A DNA stretch of 34,569 nucleotides from Bacteroidales bacterium (GCA_024400565.1 JAKSMQ010000020.1:1-34569); one strand, 5' to 3'; counted from the stretch's first letter, positions 1 through 8,096 are shown. Notes: generated from the letters alone by a model not told the origin. Translations and numbers: made by a program.

Positions 1-273
1 AAGGACAAGAAATAATTTATGAGACAATTCATGGATAATTCATGGACATTCACGTTGCGCCGCAGGCAAGATATTTTTTTCTTGAACAGAAATTACCATC
101 AATTACCCATGAATTTTTTCATGAATTAATTTTCAATAAGGACAAGAAATAATTTATGAGATAATTCACGGATAATTCATGGGCATTCGTGTGGCGCCGC
201 AGGCAAGATATTTTTTCTTGAACAGAAATTACCATAAATGATCCACAAATTATACATGAATTAATTTTTAAGG
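1..273 (+). repeat. Tandem direct repeat, about 137 bp x 2
   Basis: Unit 1 (1-137) and unit 2 (138-about 271) both begin aaggacaagaaataattta and share the core gccgcaggcaagatatttt and ttgaacagaaattacca; identity is roughly 85-90% by eye. Each unit also contains repeated aattcatg/catgaatt words and a small hairpin, CAAGA...TCTTG. The first bases of a third unit (aagg at 270-273) are visible before the sequence diverges. Unit 1 starts exactly at the window edge, so the array may continue upstream. Function unknown. Confidence 0.85.
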
Positions 274-277
274 CTGG

Positions 278-426
278 TTTCGGGTAACAGATCCTCCGTA
301 TCTCCTCCGTATCTTCTTCGCCGCCTCTTCGCCTCCCCTCCGCCGCTCCTAGGACATCCCGTTCTTATCCAAACGCTGTCGGCCCGCTATTGCTCGCTCT
401 ATTATCGAAAAAGTGGCGAAGAGATG
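278..426 (+). repeat. Dispersed intergenic repeat, copy A (inverted relative to 12579-12727)
   Basis: This 149-bp stretch is repeated without gaps as the reverse complement at 12579-12727; I count 8 mismatches (about 95% identity). It carries a polypyrimidine array in which CTYCG recurs at 294, 305, 316, 327 and 338, an exact 11-bp period. The remainder includes ctaggacatcccgttctt and a tgctcgctct segment. It does not code for a recognisable protein. Similarity continues weakly past 426 into the G-rich block in both copies. Confidence 0.9.
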
Positions 427-436
427 ACCTGCGGAC

Positions 437-468
437 GGGGGTGAGGGGTCGGGCATAGAGGGGGGGGG
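437..468 (+). other. Potential G-quadruplex motif
   Basis: Four G-runs of 5, 4, 3 and 9 bases are separated by loops TGA, TC and CATAGA, matching the canonical G3+N1-7 pattern on the plus strand. It lies just beyond copy A of the 149-bp repeat. The equivalent flank of copy B is also G-rich on the matching strand but is not a clean four-run motif. No function can be read from sequence alone. Confidence 0.5.
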
Positions 469-831
469 CGGCTGGGATGAGCATCTCTTCCACTGGGGGG
501 AGGGCAGGCTTGGGTCAGTAGATTTTTTTGAAAAATTTTTCCTTGGTCGTAATCGGCTGTTTATTATGTTGTTTCGGGTGCCACGGGGTGTGGAATATGG
601 GGGGGCGGGATGAAATTTTTTCTGTATATTGCAAAACGGTTGTATATTAGTAAATGTAGTCGGGTACTATGTTTTCGGCGAAATGAGCGCTCCTCCGATT
701 TCTGGTATCCGTCTAGGTTATCGACGAAGAAGGCCATGAGAGAGGCCACCCGGGGAAATGCATGCAGAAACCTCCCTAATAGCCAACTGAGTCAAATATT
801 TTTTTTAAATAATAATTAAAAATACATTAAA

Positions 832-2076
832 ATGGCAAAAGTTATAGGACCATTTTCAAATTTCAAAGGCTCCATCGGGGACCTGACTTTCTACCAGAAG
901 AACGGTCAAACTATTGTCCGTAAAAAGGGTTCTGGTGCAACCTCAACAACCAAATCTGCAAAGCAACTCTTAGTTCGCTCGCAGTGGAATAACATTATTA
1001 ATGCGTGGAAGAGCCTCATCGGCGACGGCCAGCAGCCTCCCTTTGCCAACCGCAAAACGGGCCAGACCAACTATAACGCCTTTATGTCGGCCAACATGAA
1101 CCAGCGCGCGGTCTTCCTGACCGACGAGATGGGCAAATCGGGTGCCAGCGTGCTGGCTCCCTACAAGGTGTCGCAGGGCGGTCTCGCACCGGTGCTGGTG
1201 AAGGCGGTAGACGGTGTTAATCAGACCAATATCGCTCTGGGCGGCCTGACCATTACTGCCGACACCACGCTCGCCGAGCTTTCGGCAGCCATCATTGCCA
1301 ACAACCGCGGCAGTATCATCAATCAGAGCAAGGACTGCTACAATGCTGAGGACCGCATACTCTACATCCGAATGGAACAGTGTGTGGACCCCTATACTGG
1401 GATACCCTATTTTGTGAGCACGCAGCATTGCTTCGACCTCGGCTTCGGCCTCGAACGCAAGGTGTGGGCAGTGCTGGGCGAGGAGGGATTCCAGTCGCGC
1501 AACGGCTATCTTGCTGCCAAGAGCGGTCTGAGCAATGCGGGCGAGGTGTGGATTCACCTGCGCAAGGACAAAGACGGTATGATTGTCGATGCCAGTGCAC
1601 AGACCATCGTCTGCAACAATCCTCTCCTGTCGCAGTTCACCAGCCGCAAGGCGCTCGACGAGGCGATGGAGTCGTTTGGCGGCATCACCAAGAACACGGG
1701 TATGATGAGCGCTGCCAACATAGAGTTTATGCTCGAAAGCTTTGTTGAGGAGAACGCGGCGGAGATGGGTATCGGCGATAGCGATGGCGATGGCTCGGGT
1801 TCTGTCTCTGATTCTGGCTCTGGCACTGCAGACCAGGTAGTTATCAGCGTAGCGGCTTCGCCCTCCAACGGCGGCAGCGTCAGCGGTGGCGGCACGGTGG
1901 CCAAAGGCTCGTCGGTAACGCTGCGTGCGGAGGCCAGCAGCGGATTCGTCTTCAGCCGATGGAGCGACGGCAACACGCAGGCCCAGCGCCAGGTGACGGC
2001 CCAGAGCAGCACCACCTACACGGCCGAGTTTACGGCCACAGGCTCGGGTGGCGGCGGTGGCTACGACGGCGACTAG
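832..2076 (+). CDS. DUF6266-like protein with C-terminal InlB-type repeat
   Basis: 414 residues. The N-terminus (MAKVIGPFSNFKGSIGDLTF, then YQKNGQTIVRKKG at about 21-33) has the typical opening of the Bacteroidota DUF6266 family, whose function is unknown. No signal peptide is visible. Residues about 320-335 form a Gly/Ser/Asp linker, followed at about 338-400 by a segment with the hallmarks of a divergent InlB B-repeat / Flg_new-like bacterial repeat (SPSNGGSVSGGG, then GSSVTLRAEASSGFVFSRW, then TYTAEF), and a poly-Gly tail. The ATG follows an AT-rich leader without a Shine-Dalgarno sequence. It stands alone, convergent with kbl. The pairing suggests a surface, phage-like or adhesive structural role, but that is inference. 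The long antisense frame at 970-2217 is a shadow. Confidence 0.8.
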   Translation: MAKVIGPFSNFKGSIGDLTFYQKNGQTIVRKKGSGATSTTKSAKQLLVRSQWNNIINAWKSLIGDGQQPPFANRKTGQTNYNAFMSANMNQRAVFLTDEMGKSGASVLAPYKVSQGGLAPVLVKAVDGVNQTNIALGGLTITADTTLAELSAAIIANNRGSIINQSKDCYNAEDRILYIRMEQCVDPYTGIPYFVSTQHCFDLGFGLERKVWAVLGEEGFQSRNGYLAAKSGLSNAGEVWIHLRKDKDGMIVDASAQTIVCNNPLLSQFTSRKALDEAMESFGGITKNTGMMSAANIEFMLESFVEENAAEMGIGDSDGDGSGSVSDSGSGTADQVVISVAASPSNGGSVSGGGTVAKGSSVTLRAEASSGFVFSRWSDGNTQAQRQVTAQSSTTYTAEFTATGSGGGGGYDGD

Positions 2077-2103
2077 TGCCAGCCATGGCTGCAGCAAAAA
2101 GGA

Positions 2104-2132
2104 AAGGAGAGCGGGCGGTGCCGGCTCTCCTT
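2104..2132. terminator. Hairpin between convergent genes
   Basis: A 9-bp perfect stem (AAGGAGAGC / GCTCTCCTT) closes an 11-base GC-rich loop, midway between the 832-2076 gene and the end of kbl. Read on the minus strand it is followed by a T-rich tract (tttccttttt), so it best fits termination of kbl; on the plus strand the T-tract is weak. Confidence 0.6.
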
Positions 2133-2168
2133 CTATATCAATTGACCTGTAAGAGGTCGCAGACGTAA

Positions 2169-3353
2169 TTATTTGCCTTCGATTTCGGCGCGAACTTTCT
2201 TGAAGGCCTCGATACACTTGTCGAGATGCTCTTTCTCGTGGGCAGCACTTACCTGAACGCGGATACGAGCCTGATCCTTAGGAACAACAGGATAGTAGAA
2301 ACCGGTTACGAAGATGCCTTCTTCCTGCATCTTGGCAGCGTATTTCTGGCTCTTGGCAGCGTCGTAGATCATAACGGCGCAGATAGCGCTCTCGGAGGGT
2401 TTGCAGTCGAAACCTTCTTCCTTCATGCGACGGAGGAAGTAGTCGGTATTGGCGTGGAGCTTGTCCTGAAGAGCAGAGCTTTCTTCCATGAGTTCGAACA
2501 TACGGATACCTGCAGCTACGAGACCGGGAGCCATGGAGTTGGAGAAGAGATAGGGACGGCTGCGCTGACGGAGCATGTCGATAATCTCTTTGCGACCAGT
2601 GGTGAAACCACCCATAGCGCCACCGAAAGCTTTGCCGAGGGTACCGGTAAGGATCTCAACCTGACCACGGAGGTTGTAACGCTCGGTTACACCACGGCCA
2701 GTCTTACCGACAACACCTGCAGAGTGGCTCTCGTCGACCATTACCATTGCATCGTATTTCTGAGCAAGTTCGTAAATCTTGTCGAGGGGGCATACATTAC
2801 CGTCCATGGAGAATACGCCGTCGGTAACTACGAGACGGAAACGGCAGTTCTGAGCAGCCTTGAGCTGTTCCTCGAGGTCGGCCATGTCAGCATTCTTGTA
2901 GCGGAAACGCTGTGCTTTGCAAAGACGTACACCGTCGATGATGGAAGCGTGGTTGAGGGCGTCGGAGATGATAGCGTCGTCAGCGGTGAGGAGGGGTTCG
3001 AAAACACCGCCGTTAGCGTCGAAACAAGCAGCGTAGAGGATGGTATCCTCGGTGCCGAAGAAGTCGGAAATCTTCTTCTCGAGCTGTTTGTGAAGATCCT
3101 GGCAGCCGCAGATGAAGCGAACGGAAGCCATACCATAACCACGAGCATCCATACCGGCCTTAGCAGCCTCGATGAGTTCAGGATTGTCGGCAAGACCAAG
3201 GTAGTTGTTGGCGCAGAAGTTGAGGCACTTCTTGCCCTTTACGAGGATCTCAGCACCCTGAGCGGACTCAATGATACGTTCGTTTTTGTAAAGACCAGCT
3301 GCTTCGATGTCAGCCAGCTCTTTCTGAAGATAAGCTTGGAATTTATCGTACAT
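2169..3353 (-). CDS. kbl: Glycine C-acetyltransferase (2-amino-3-ketobutyrate CoA ligase)
   Basis: 394 residues, close to the family's usual 398. It is a cytoplasmic PLP enzyme of the alpha-oxoamine synthase family that joins glycine and acetyl-CoA to 2-amino-3-oxobutyrate, or the reverse in threonine breakdown. The PLP lysine is K241 in LTGTLGKAFGG; N134-H135 (DALNHASIIDG) and D207/H210 (VDESHSAGVVG) match the cofactor-stacking and pyridine-binding positions. The family-typical CANNYLGLA occurs at 47-55. No threonine dehydrogenase is adjacent, so the gene is a single transcription unit here. A good minus-7/minus-33 promoter lies 73-105 bp upstream and a hairpin follows the stop. Related family members (8-amino-7-oxononanoate synthase, serine palmitoyltransferase) fit less well because the length and N-terminus are Kbl-like. 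Confidence 0.93.
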   Translation of the reverse strand: MYDKFQAYLQKELADIEAAGLYKNERIIESAQGAEILVKGKKCLNFCANNYLGLADNPELIEAAKAGMDARGYGMASVRFICGCQDLHKQLEKKISDFFGTEDTILYAACFDANGGVFEPLLTADDAIISDALNHASIIDGVRLCKAQRFRYKNADMADLEEQLKAAQNCRFRLVVTDGVFSMDGNVCPLDKIYELAQKYDAMVMVDESHSAGVVGKTGRGVTERYNLRGQVEILTGTLGKAFGGAMGGFTTGRKEIIDMLRQRSRPYLFSNSMAPGLVAAGIRMFELMEESSALQDKLHANTDYFLRRMKEEGFDCKPSESAICAVMIYDAAKSQKYAAKMQEEGIFVTGFYYPVVPKDQARIRVQVSAAHEKEHLDKCIEAFKKVRAEIEGK

Positions 3354-3425
3354 GATATGTAACTATTTAATGTATATTATTTTATTTATTTATTCTTTGT
3401 GGCATTTCTGTCTGCAACAGCGTTG

Positions 3426-3458
3426 CAAAGATACGCTTTTTTTCGGAATTGGACCAAA
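3426..3458 (-). promoter_or_regulatory. Bacteroidota sigma-ABfr type promoter of kbl
   Basis: On the minus strand the minus-7 box is TATCTTTG (3426-3433), matching TAnnTTTG, and a TTTG minus-33 element (3455-3458) lies 21 bp upstream. The predicted start near 3419 leaves a leader of about 65 nt. Confidence 0.75.
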
Positions 3459-3517
3459 AAACGTGGCTTTTTCTCTGTCAATTGACGGCGCCGACCGCCT
3501 CCGCAGGGGTGGTATTC

Positions 3518-4669
3518 CTAGTCCTCTTCGTCGTCGGGGTAGTCCTCAAACTCCTCCTCGCCGATGTAGTCGTCGGGGTTGCCTTCGCCAATGAAGCGCT
3601 CTACCCAGGAGATTTCGCTGCGGTGGCGCACCTCTCCCTTGTACTGTTCGGGGTCGATATAGACCTCGAGCAGCTTGGCTCCGTTTCCGAAGAGCTCCTT
3701 CAGCTTGTCGCCCTCGGGGTTGAGGGCATAGAGTTCCACCTCTTCGGCTACGGCGGGCACCAGCACGCACTCGCCGGCATGGATGGGCACGATGTGGTCG
3801 AGGCACTTGACGGCGGCGATGCCTTCGGTGCAGAGGTAGATGACAAAGGAGTCGAGCTCGGTGAAGTTCTTGCGCATGGGCTCGGTGAGCGATACGAGGT
3901 TGGTGGTGAAGTAGGGGCATTCGGCCAGCTTGGCGGTACCGTTCTCGCGGTATTCGTAGTGGTTCTTGCCGTCGCGCAGTTCGCTGAAATCGATGGCGTC
4001 GAGTGCTTCCTGGGTGTGGAGCTGGCGCAGCTTGCCGTCGGCATCGGGGCGGTTGTAGTCGTAGATGCGGTAGGTGCAGTCGGAGGTCTGCTGGATCTCG
4101 GCCAGCAGCAGTCCCTTGCCCAGGGCGTGCACGCGGCCGGCGGGGATAAAGAAGACGTCGCCCTTCTGGGCTTTCTCGATGTGGAGGATGTTCTCAAGTT
4201 TTCCCAGGTCGAGGAATTTCTGGTATTCCTGGCGGGTGAGACTGCTGGAGAATCCGTCTACTATCTCGGCCCCTTCGTCGGCTTTCATGATGTACCACAT
4301 CTCGGTCTTGCCGTTCTCCATGCCACGCTCCTGGGCCAGCTGGTCGTCGGGGTGTACCTGGATGGAGAGGCGGTCGTTGGCATCGATGATCTTCACCAGA
4401 AGGGGAAACTCGTTGCCGAAGCGGTCGTAGTTGCGTTCGCCGATGAGTTCGCCCATATAGAGCTCGAGCGCATCGGTGAGCGTGTTCTCGGCGAGGAATC
4501 CGTTGGCGATAACCGACTCGTTGCCCTCTACACACGAAAGTGCCCACAGCTCGCCGCAGTTGGGCAAGGGGGAATAGTCAAATCCGAGGTCTTTGATTCT
4601 GTCGCCTCCCCATATCTTGTTCTTGAACAGGGGGAGGAATTTCATGGGGTAGAGAGCGGTATCGTTCAT
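3518..4669 (-). CDS. manA: Class I mannose-6-phosphate isomerase
   Basis: 383 residues; cytoplasmic zinc cupin enzyme interconverting fructose-6-P and mannose-6-P for GDP-sugar synthesis or mannose use. The zinc ligands of type I PMI are visible: Q104 and H106 (SIQVHPDD), E123 (KTEMWY) and H181 (PAGRVHALG); the conserved RIYDYNR follows at 201-207. The N-terminal KIWGG motif (18-22) is also typical. It is longer than the roughly 320-residue short form because of extra C-terminal sequence ending in a very acidic tail (EEEFEDYPDDEED). The start lies 9 bp after the stop of the thioredoxin-fold gene (4679-5707), so the two are probably co-transcribed. The long plus-strand frame across it is a shadow. 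Confidence 0.93.
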   Translation of the reverse strand: MNDTALYPMKFLPLFKNKIWGGDRIKDLGFDYSPLPNCGELWALSCVEGNESVIANGFLAENTLTDALELYMGELIGERNYDRFGNEFPLLVKIIDANDRLSIQVHPDDQLAQERGMENGKTEMWYIMKADEGAEIVDGFSSSLTRQEYQKFLDLGKLENILHIEKAQKGDVFFIPAGRVHALGKGLLLAEIQQTSDCTYRIYDYNRPDADGKLRQLHTQEALDAIDFSELRDGKNHYEYRENGTAKLAECPYFTTNLVSLTEPMRKNFTELDSFVIYLCTEGIAAVKCLDHIVPIHAGECVLVPAVAEEVELYALNPEGDKLKELFGNGAKLLEVYIDPEQYKGEVRHRSEISWVERFIGEGNPDDYIGEEEFEDYPDDEED

Positions 4670-4678
4670 ATATGATAT

Positions 4679-5707
4679 TTAGTGGGGTAAATCTTTATCT
4701 TTGGTTTTGGTGCTTTCCTTTTGAGGAGCCTTGGTCTCGGTCTGTTTCTGGTTTGTCTTGGCCTCGGTCTGTTTCTGGGGCTTGGCTTTGGGCAGTATCT
4801 TGCTCAGTTCCCAGGGACGGAAATCGCGTGCCAGGGTACGCCCTTCTTCGTCGACCAGTATGTAGAACGGAATGTGTTCGATGCCCAGTTGCTGCATATA
4901 GGGGGCATCCCATATCTTGACATTCTTGTCGATGGGTATCTCCTCTACTCTGACAGGCTGGCCGTAGGACTTGAGGGTGGTGCGTATCTGCCTGACACCA
5001 TCCTGACATTGCTTGCACCAGGTGGCCCCGAAGGCAAGCAGGATAAGGGTGCTGTCGTGCTGTATCTGGTCGAAATGGGTGATGCGTCCCTCCTTGTTGG
5101 GGAATTCGAAATCGGGAAGCCTGTAGCCCTCTGAGGTCGCTGCCATAAGCGACAGCTGCTGTCGGGCCTGCTTGTAATGGTAGGAGGTGCGGGCTGAGTC
5201 GACGAGCGACTCGGTCAGAGCCTTGTATTCCTCGAGAGGGATGGATTTAAGGTGGAGGAAGAGGATGGTAGGGGAGAAGAAAGAACCGGGGTTCGACTTG
5301 ACGTAGCTGGTGAGGCTTGCCTCGCGGTTGTCTCCGTTGCAGGTCTCAAGAATATAGCGGTATTCGCTGTTCGACTTCGACCCGCTTACCTTCGCGTCGG
5401 AGAGGTCTTTCTTGTTGAGACGGATGGTGATGTGGGAAGATTCGATGAAGAACTCTACCGCTGTCTTGATCTGGGGCACCTTGAGTTCGGCATAGTAGGG
5501 GTGATTCTGCATCAGTTCTCCTTCAATGGTGCACTTTCCCTCCTGGATACGTGCCGAGTATTGGGGCAGATTCTTGGTCCCGTCGTGGATAGAAAGGCTG
5601 GCACGCCCAGTCCATTCTTCGGGAGTGACCACCGAGACGGAGAATTGCTGTGCCATGCAAACCACAGTACAGCAACACAGTATCAGCAACAGAAAGAGTC
5701 GTTTCAT
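4679..5707 (-). CDS. Secreted TlpA-like thioredoxin-fold protein
   Basis: 342 residues. A signal peptide (MKRLFLLLILCCCTVVCMAQ) places it in the periplasm, with Gln at the likely mature N-terminus. Residues about 21-190 resemble the DUF4369/beta-sandwich plus helical region seen ahead of TlpA domains in Bacteroidota. The thioredoxin fold follows (about 195-305) with redox motif W230-C-K-Q-C234 and a HIPFYILVD strand carrying the cis-Pro. The last 35 residues are a Lys/Gln/Thr-rich tail built from a near-repeated 9-mer (QTEAKTNQK, QTETKAPQK). Likely a disulfide reductase; substrate unknown. It is first in a probable two-gene unit with manA, with no evident functional link. Confidence 0.85.
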   Translation of the reverse strand: MKRLFLLLILCCCTVVCMAQQFSVSVVTPEEWTGRASLSIHDGTKNLPQYSARIQEGKCTIEGELMQNHPYYAELKVPQIKTAVEFFIESSHITIRLNKKDLSDAKVSGSKSNSEYRYILETCNGDNREASLTSYVKSNPGSFFSPTILFLHLKSIPLEEYKALTESLVDSARTSYHYKQARQQLSLMAATSEGYRLPDFEFPNKEGRITHFDQIQHDSTLILLAFGATWCKQCQDGVRQIRTTLKSYGQPVRVEEIPIDKNVKIWDAPYMQQLGIEHIPFYILVDEEGRTLARDFRPWELSKILPKAKPQKQTEAKTNQKQTETKAPQKESTKTKDKDLPH

Positions 5708-5786
5708 AGAATAAGGGAAGGAGTAAAGGAACCCGTTATCTCAGCCCCCCTACTCCTCGTAGTGCGATGATTTTACCTGAAGGGTA

Positions 5787-5984
5787 TTAATAGGTGCGAT
5801 AGGTTGAGCTGTTACGGCTGTTGGTACCACGCATTCTATAGTTGCGGTTGATGACTTTAGAACGGGTCTTCTTCGAAGTGTACATCTTCTCGGAACTGCT
5901 GCAAGAGGTGGTTGTAGCGCAAAAAACGCCAAAGAGGCCAACCAACAACACAAGCGATAATAATGCCTTTGCTATCTTTTTCAT
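5787..5984 (-). CDS. Small predicted lipoprotein
   Basis: 65 residues from the ATG giving MKKIAKALLSLVLLVG; an ATG four codons upstream (5996) is possible, but MKKIAK is a more usual signal-peptide start. A hydrophobic segment leads to a lipobox-like TTTSC, then a Ser/Arg/Thr/Tyr-rich basic tail (KKTRSKVINRNYRMRG). It is probably a short outer- or inner-membrane lipoprotein. I do not recognise a family. A TATGTTTG minus-7 box lies about 100 bp upstream, so it likely starts the transcript running into the thioredoxin-fold gene 79 bp downstream. Confidence 0.6.
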   Translation of the reverse strand: MKKIAKALLSLVLLVGLFGVFCATTTSCSSSEKMYTSKKTRSKVINRNYRMRGTNSRNSSTYRTY

Positions 5985-6085
5985 ATCTATGTCCAATTAA
6001 GTAATTTCGTATAACAGTTTAGTTTATCAGTACTTTAGGATAGAATATGCCCTACAGTAACAAAATACAAAATAACAACTTTTTT

Positions 6086-6093
6086 TTCAATAT
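6086..6093 (-). promoter_or_regulatory. Minus-7 box for the small lipoprotein gene
   Basis: TATGTTTG on the minus strand fits TAnnTTTG. No clear TTTG lies at the minus-33 spacing. It is back to back with the plus-strand box at 6139, forming a divergent promoter region. Confidence 0.45.
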
Positions 6094-6138
6094 TGCAAAC
6101 ATATTTGCGTTTTTTTTTACTAATTTGAATATTTTGTG

Positions 6139-6146
6139 TACTTTTG
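6139..6146 (+). promoter_or_regulatory. Minus-7 box for the 6173 gene and efp
   Basis: TACTTTTG fits TAnnTTTG; the minus-33 region is only T-rich. The predicted start of transcription is about 20 bp before the ATG at 6173, which argues against a start at 6047 upstream of the promoter. Confidence 0.55.
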
Positions 6147-6172
6147 CACTCTCAATACGATATGTTATTATT

Positions 6173-6427
6173 ATGACTAACGACACAGCTACAGGTATTT
6201 ACAAATGGGGTTCCATCATCCTCATCGTCGCAGCTACTGCTGTTTTCTTTCTCATCGACAGGAAAACGGGCAATCCGAGTCTTACATTGCTTGTAATGGT
6301 AGCAGCGTTGTGTATGCGTATGCTGATGTATCGTACCAAATTCCGCGCAGCTTCCGAAGAGAACGAAGAGCTCAAGACCGACCTTCGCCGTCTTACCCAG
6401 CTTCTCAAGGAAAAGAGCGACAAATAA
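6173..6427 (+). CDS. Small membrane protein with C-terminal coiled coil
   Basis: 84 residues from the ATG at 6173 (MTNDTATGIYKWGS). The upstream in-frame ATG at 6047 adds AT-rich, Phe/Asn-rich residues and lies before the likely promoter, so I reject it. Two hydrophobic segments (about 12-28 and 36-52) are followed by a charged helix (EENEELKTDLRRLTQLLKEK) that could form a coiled coil. No family is recognised. It ends 40 bp before efp and is probably in the same transcript; that does not establish a role in translation. Confidence 0.65.
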   Translation: MTNDTATGIYKWGSIILIVAATAVFFLIDRKTGNPSLTLLVMVAALCMRMLMYRTKFRAASEENEELKTDLRRLTQLLKEKSDK

Positions 6428-6467
6428 ACCCAAGTGAGATTACTAAACTAAAAAACACAATACTTTT

Positions 6468-7031
6468 ATGGCAGACACAACTGATATTAAGAATGGTCTT
6501 TGTATTAATTTCAACAACGACATCTACACTATCGTAGAATTCCTCCATGTAAAACCCGGTAAAGGCGCTGCTTTCGTACGCACCAAAATGCGTAGCGTAA
6601 AGACTGGTCGCGTGCTCGAGAATACTTTCCCCTCGGGTGCAAAGATCGACGTAGTTCGCGTTGAGCGTCGTCCCTACACCTACCTCTACAAGGAAGGTGA
6701 CATGCATGTTTTCATGCACGGTGAGACTTTCGAGCAGATTTATATCGAAGAAAGCATCATCAACGCTCCCCAGTGGCTTAAAGAGGGTCAGTATGCTGAA
6801 ATTACCGTTCATGCCGATACCGAAACTCCTCTTATCTGCGAACTCCCTGCTATCATCGAGACTGTTATCACCTACACCGAGCCCGGTTTTGCAGGCAACA
6901 CCGCTACCAACGCTATGAAAGACGCTACCGTTGAGCCTGGCGTTAACATCCGCGTTCCTCTCTTCATCAACGAAGGTGACCGCGTTCGCGTTAACACCGC
7001 CAACAACGAATACAGAGAGCGTATCAAATAA
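6468..7031 (+). CDS. efp: Translation elongation factor P
   Basis: 187 residues, the normal EF-P length. It binds between the P and E sites of the ribosome and relieves stalling at proline stretches. The N-terminal KOW-like domain has the tip loop HVKPGKGAAF with K32 at the position modified in many species, and the C-terminal OB domains end in the family-typical VNIRVPLFINEGDRVRV. No modification enzyme (EpmA, EarP, YmfI type) is in the window. A hairpin terminator follows. Confidence 0.95.
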   Translation: MADTTDIKNGLCINFNNDIYTIVEFLHVKPGKGAAFVRTKMRSVKTGRVLENTFPSGAKIDVVRVERRPYTYLYKEGDMHVFMHGETFEQIYIEESIINAPQWLKEGQYAEITVHADTETPLICELPAIIETVITYTEPGFAGNTATNAMKDATVEPGVNIRVPLFINEGDRVRVNTANNEYRERIK

Positions 7032-7052
7032 TACATTTTCGTATCAATCCTG

Positions 7053-7099
7053 AAGCGTAATTCGGCAGTTCAGCTATGGCTGTCGGTTACGCTTTCTTT
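7053..7099 (+). terminator. Hairpin terminator after efp
   Basis: AAGCGTAA (7053-7060) pairs with TTACGCTT (7087-7094). An inner imperfect CGGCAG/CTGTCG extends the stem, and tctttctt follows. It sits 13 bp before the next start codon, so it could also work as an attenuator for the 7113 gene. Confidence 0.6.
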
Positions 7100-7112
7100 C
7101 TTACAAAACCCT

Positions 7113-8096
7113 ATGAAAAGGATTCTCCCACTTTTCCTCGCAACATTGCTCGCTGTAGCTTGCAACAACGGCGGCAAACCCAGTCAGGCAGACCCAGTCT
7201 CTGCCATAGACTATAGCGCTATCAAGATTCCCGAAATCTCTGCCGATTCGGCCTATCGCTTTGTCGCCGAGCAGTTAGACTTCGGATTCCGTGCCCCAGG
7301 CACCAAAGGTCACGACCAGTGTGCCAAATATCTTGAATCGCAGATGCGTCGCTGGTGCGACACCGTAATTGTGCAGAACTTTACTGCTACCCTATGGGAT
7401 GGGAGTACCTTCCGCGGACATAACATCATCGCATCTTTCTCCCCCGAAAAGGACAACCGTGTTTTGCTCGGCGCCCATTGGGATTCCAGACTGTGGGCCG
7501 ACCACGACTCGGATGCTGCCAACCACCACAAGCCCATTATGGGTGCCAATGACGGAGCCAGCGGCGTAGGCGCCCTGATGGAGATGGCACGTGCCATGGC
7601 AACCCAACGCCCCGAAGCTGGCGTGGATATCATCTTCTTTGATATGGAAGACCAGGGTATCCCTGAGTGGGCCGACATCTACAAAGACAATACCTGGTGC
7701 CTTGGATCCCAGTTCTGGGCAAACAATCCCCATCGTCCCTTCTATCGTGCCAACTACGGCATCCTTTTCGATATGGTGGGAACCCGCAATCTCCGCTTTA
7801 CCAAGGAGGAGATATCCCGCACCTATGCTTCAGGCATCACCGACCGTATCTTCAAGTGTGCCGAAGCCCTCGGCTATGGTAACATCTTTGTTAACCAGAA
7901 TACTGATGCTATTCTCGACGACCATATGTATGTGAACCAGATAATCCGTATTCCGATGGTCGACCTCGTACAGAACACCCCAGGCTGCAGTTTCTTCCCC
8001 TACTGGCATACCGTTGAAGACAACCTGGACTGCATCGACGCTGAGAGTCTTAAAACCACAGCAACAGTAGCTATGAAGATGATCTATGCGAAATAG
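7113..8096 (+). CDS. Glutaminyl-peptide cyclotransferase lipoprotein (M28 fold)
   Basis: 327 residues. A lipoprotein signal peptide ends in LLAVAC, with C17 as the acylated residue. The M28-type zinc fold fits the bacterial type II glutaminyl cyclases studied in Porphyromonas and Prevotella, which convert N-terminal Gln to pyroglutamate in the periplasm. Candidate metal and catalytic residues are D147 (GANDGASG), E179 (FFDMEDQG) and H299 (YWHTVEDNLD); LLGAHWDSRLWAD (118-130) is also characteristic. A single-zinc cyclase is favoured over an aminopeptidase because of the overall resemblance to those enzymes, but the two families are close. It overlaps the next gene by 11 bp (translational coupling). 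Confidence 0.85.
   Translation: MKRILPLFLATLLAVACNNGGKPSQADPVSAIDYSAIKIPEISADSAYRFVAEQLDFGFRAPGTKGHDQCAKYLESQMRRWCDTVIVQNFTATLWDGSTFRGHNIIASFSPEKDNRVLLGAHWDSRLWADHDSDAANHHKPIMGANDGASGVGALMEMARAMATQRPEAGVDIIFFDMEDQGIPEWADIYKDNTWCLGSQFWANNPHRPFYRANYGILFDMVGTRNLRFTKEEISRTYASGITDRIFKCAEALGYGNIFVNQNTDAILDDHMYVNQIIRIPMVDLVQNTPGCSFFPYWHTVEDNLDCIDAESLKTTATVAMKMIYAK

Larger units (their letters stand above)
1..831. other. Gene-free repeat-rich spacer at the left edge
   Basis: No convincing gene is present. The spacer holds two copies of a 137-bp tandem repeat (1-273), one copy of a 149-bp dispersed intergenic repeat with an 11-bp-phased pyrimidine tract (278-426), and a very G-rich segment (437-468). 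From 469 to 831 I see no gene, RNA or strong promoter. The last 40 bases before the ATG at 832 are very AT-rich, as is usual for Bacteroidota leaders. The two short open frames at 564-749 and 610-819 overlap on opposite strands and resemble nothing. Confidence 0.7.

Noticed and set aside
1-290. CRISPR array
   Set aside because: Only two long, diverged units with no spacer/repeat alternation; no cas genes in the window.
970-2217. 415-codon minus-strand frame opposite the DUF6266-like gene
   Set aside because: Low-complexity, Arg/Ala-rich translation with no family resemblance; the plus-strand frame has family motifs.
2226-3362. 378-codon plus-strand frame across kbl
   Set aside because: Antisense shadow of a clear PLP enzyme.
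3449-4675. 408-codon plus-strand frame across manA
   Set aside because: Antisense shadow; Val/Gly-rich translation typical of the reverse of a coding strand.
6047-6172. N-terminal extension of the small membrane protein from an ATG at 6047
   Set aside because: The probable promoter at 6139-6146 lies inside it and the added residues are AT-driven.
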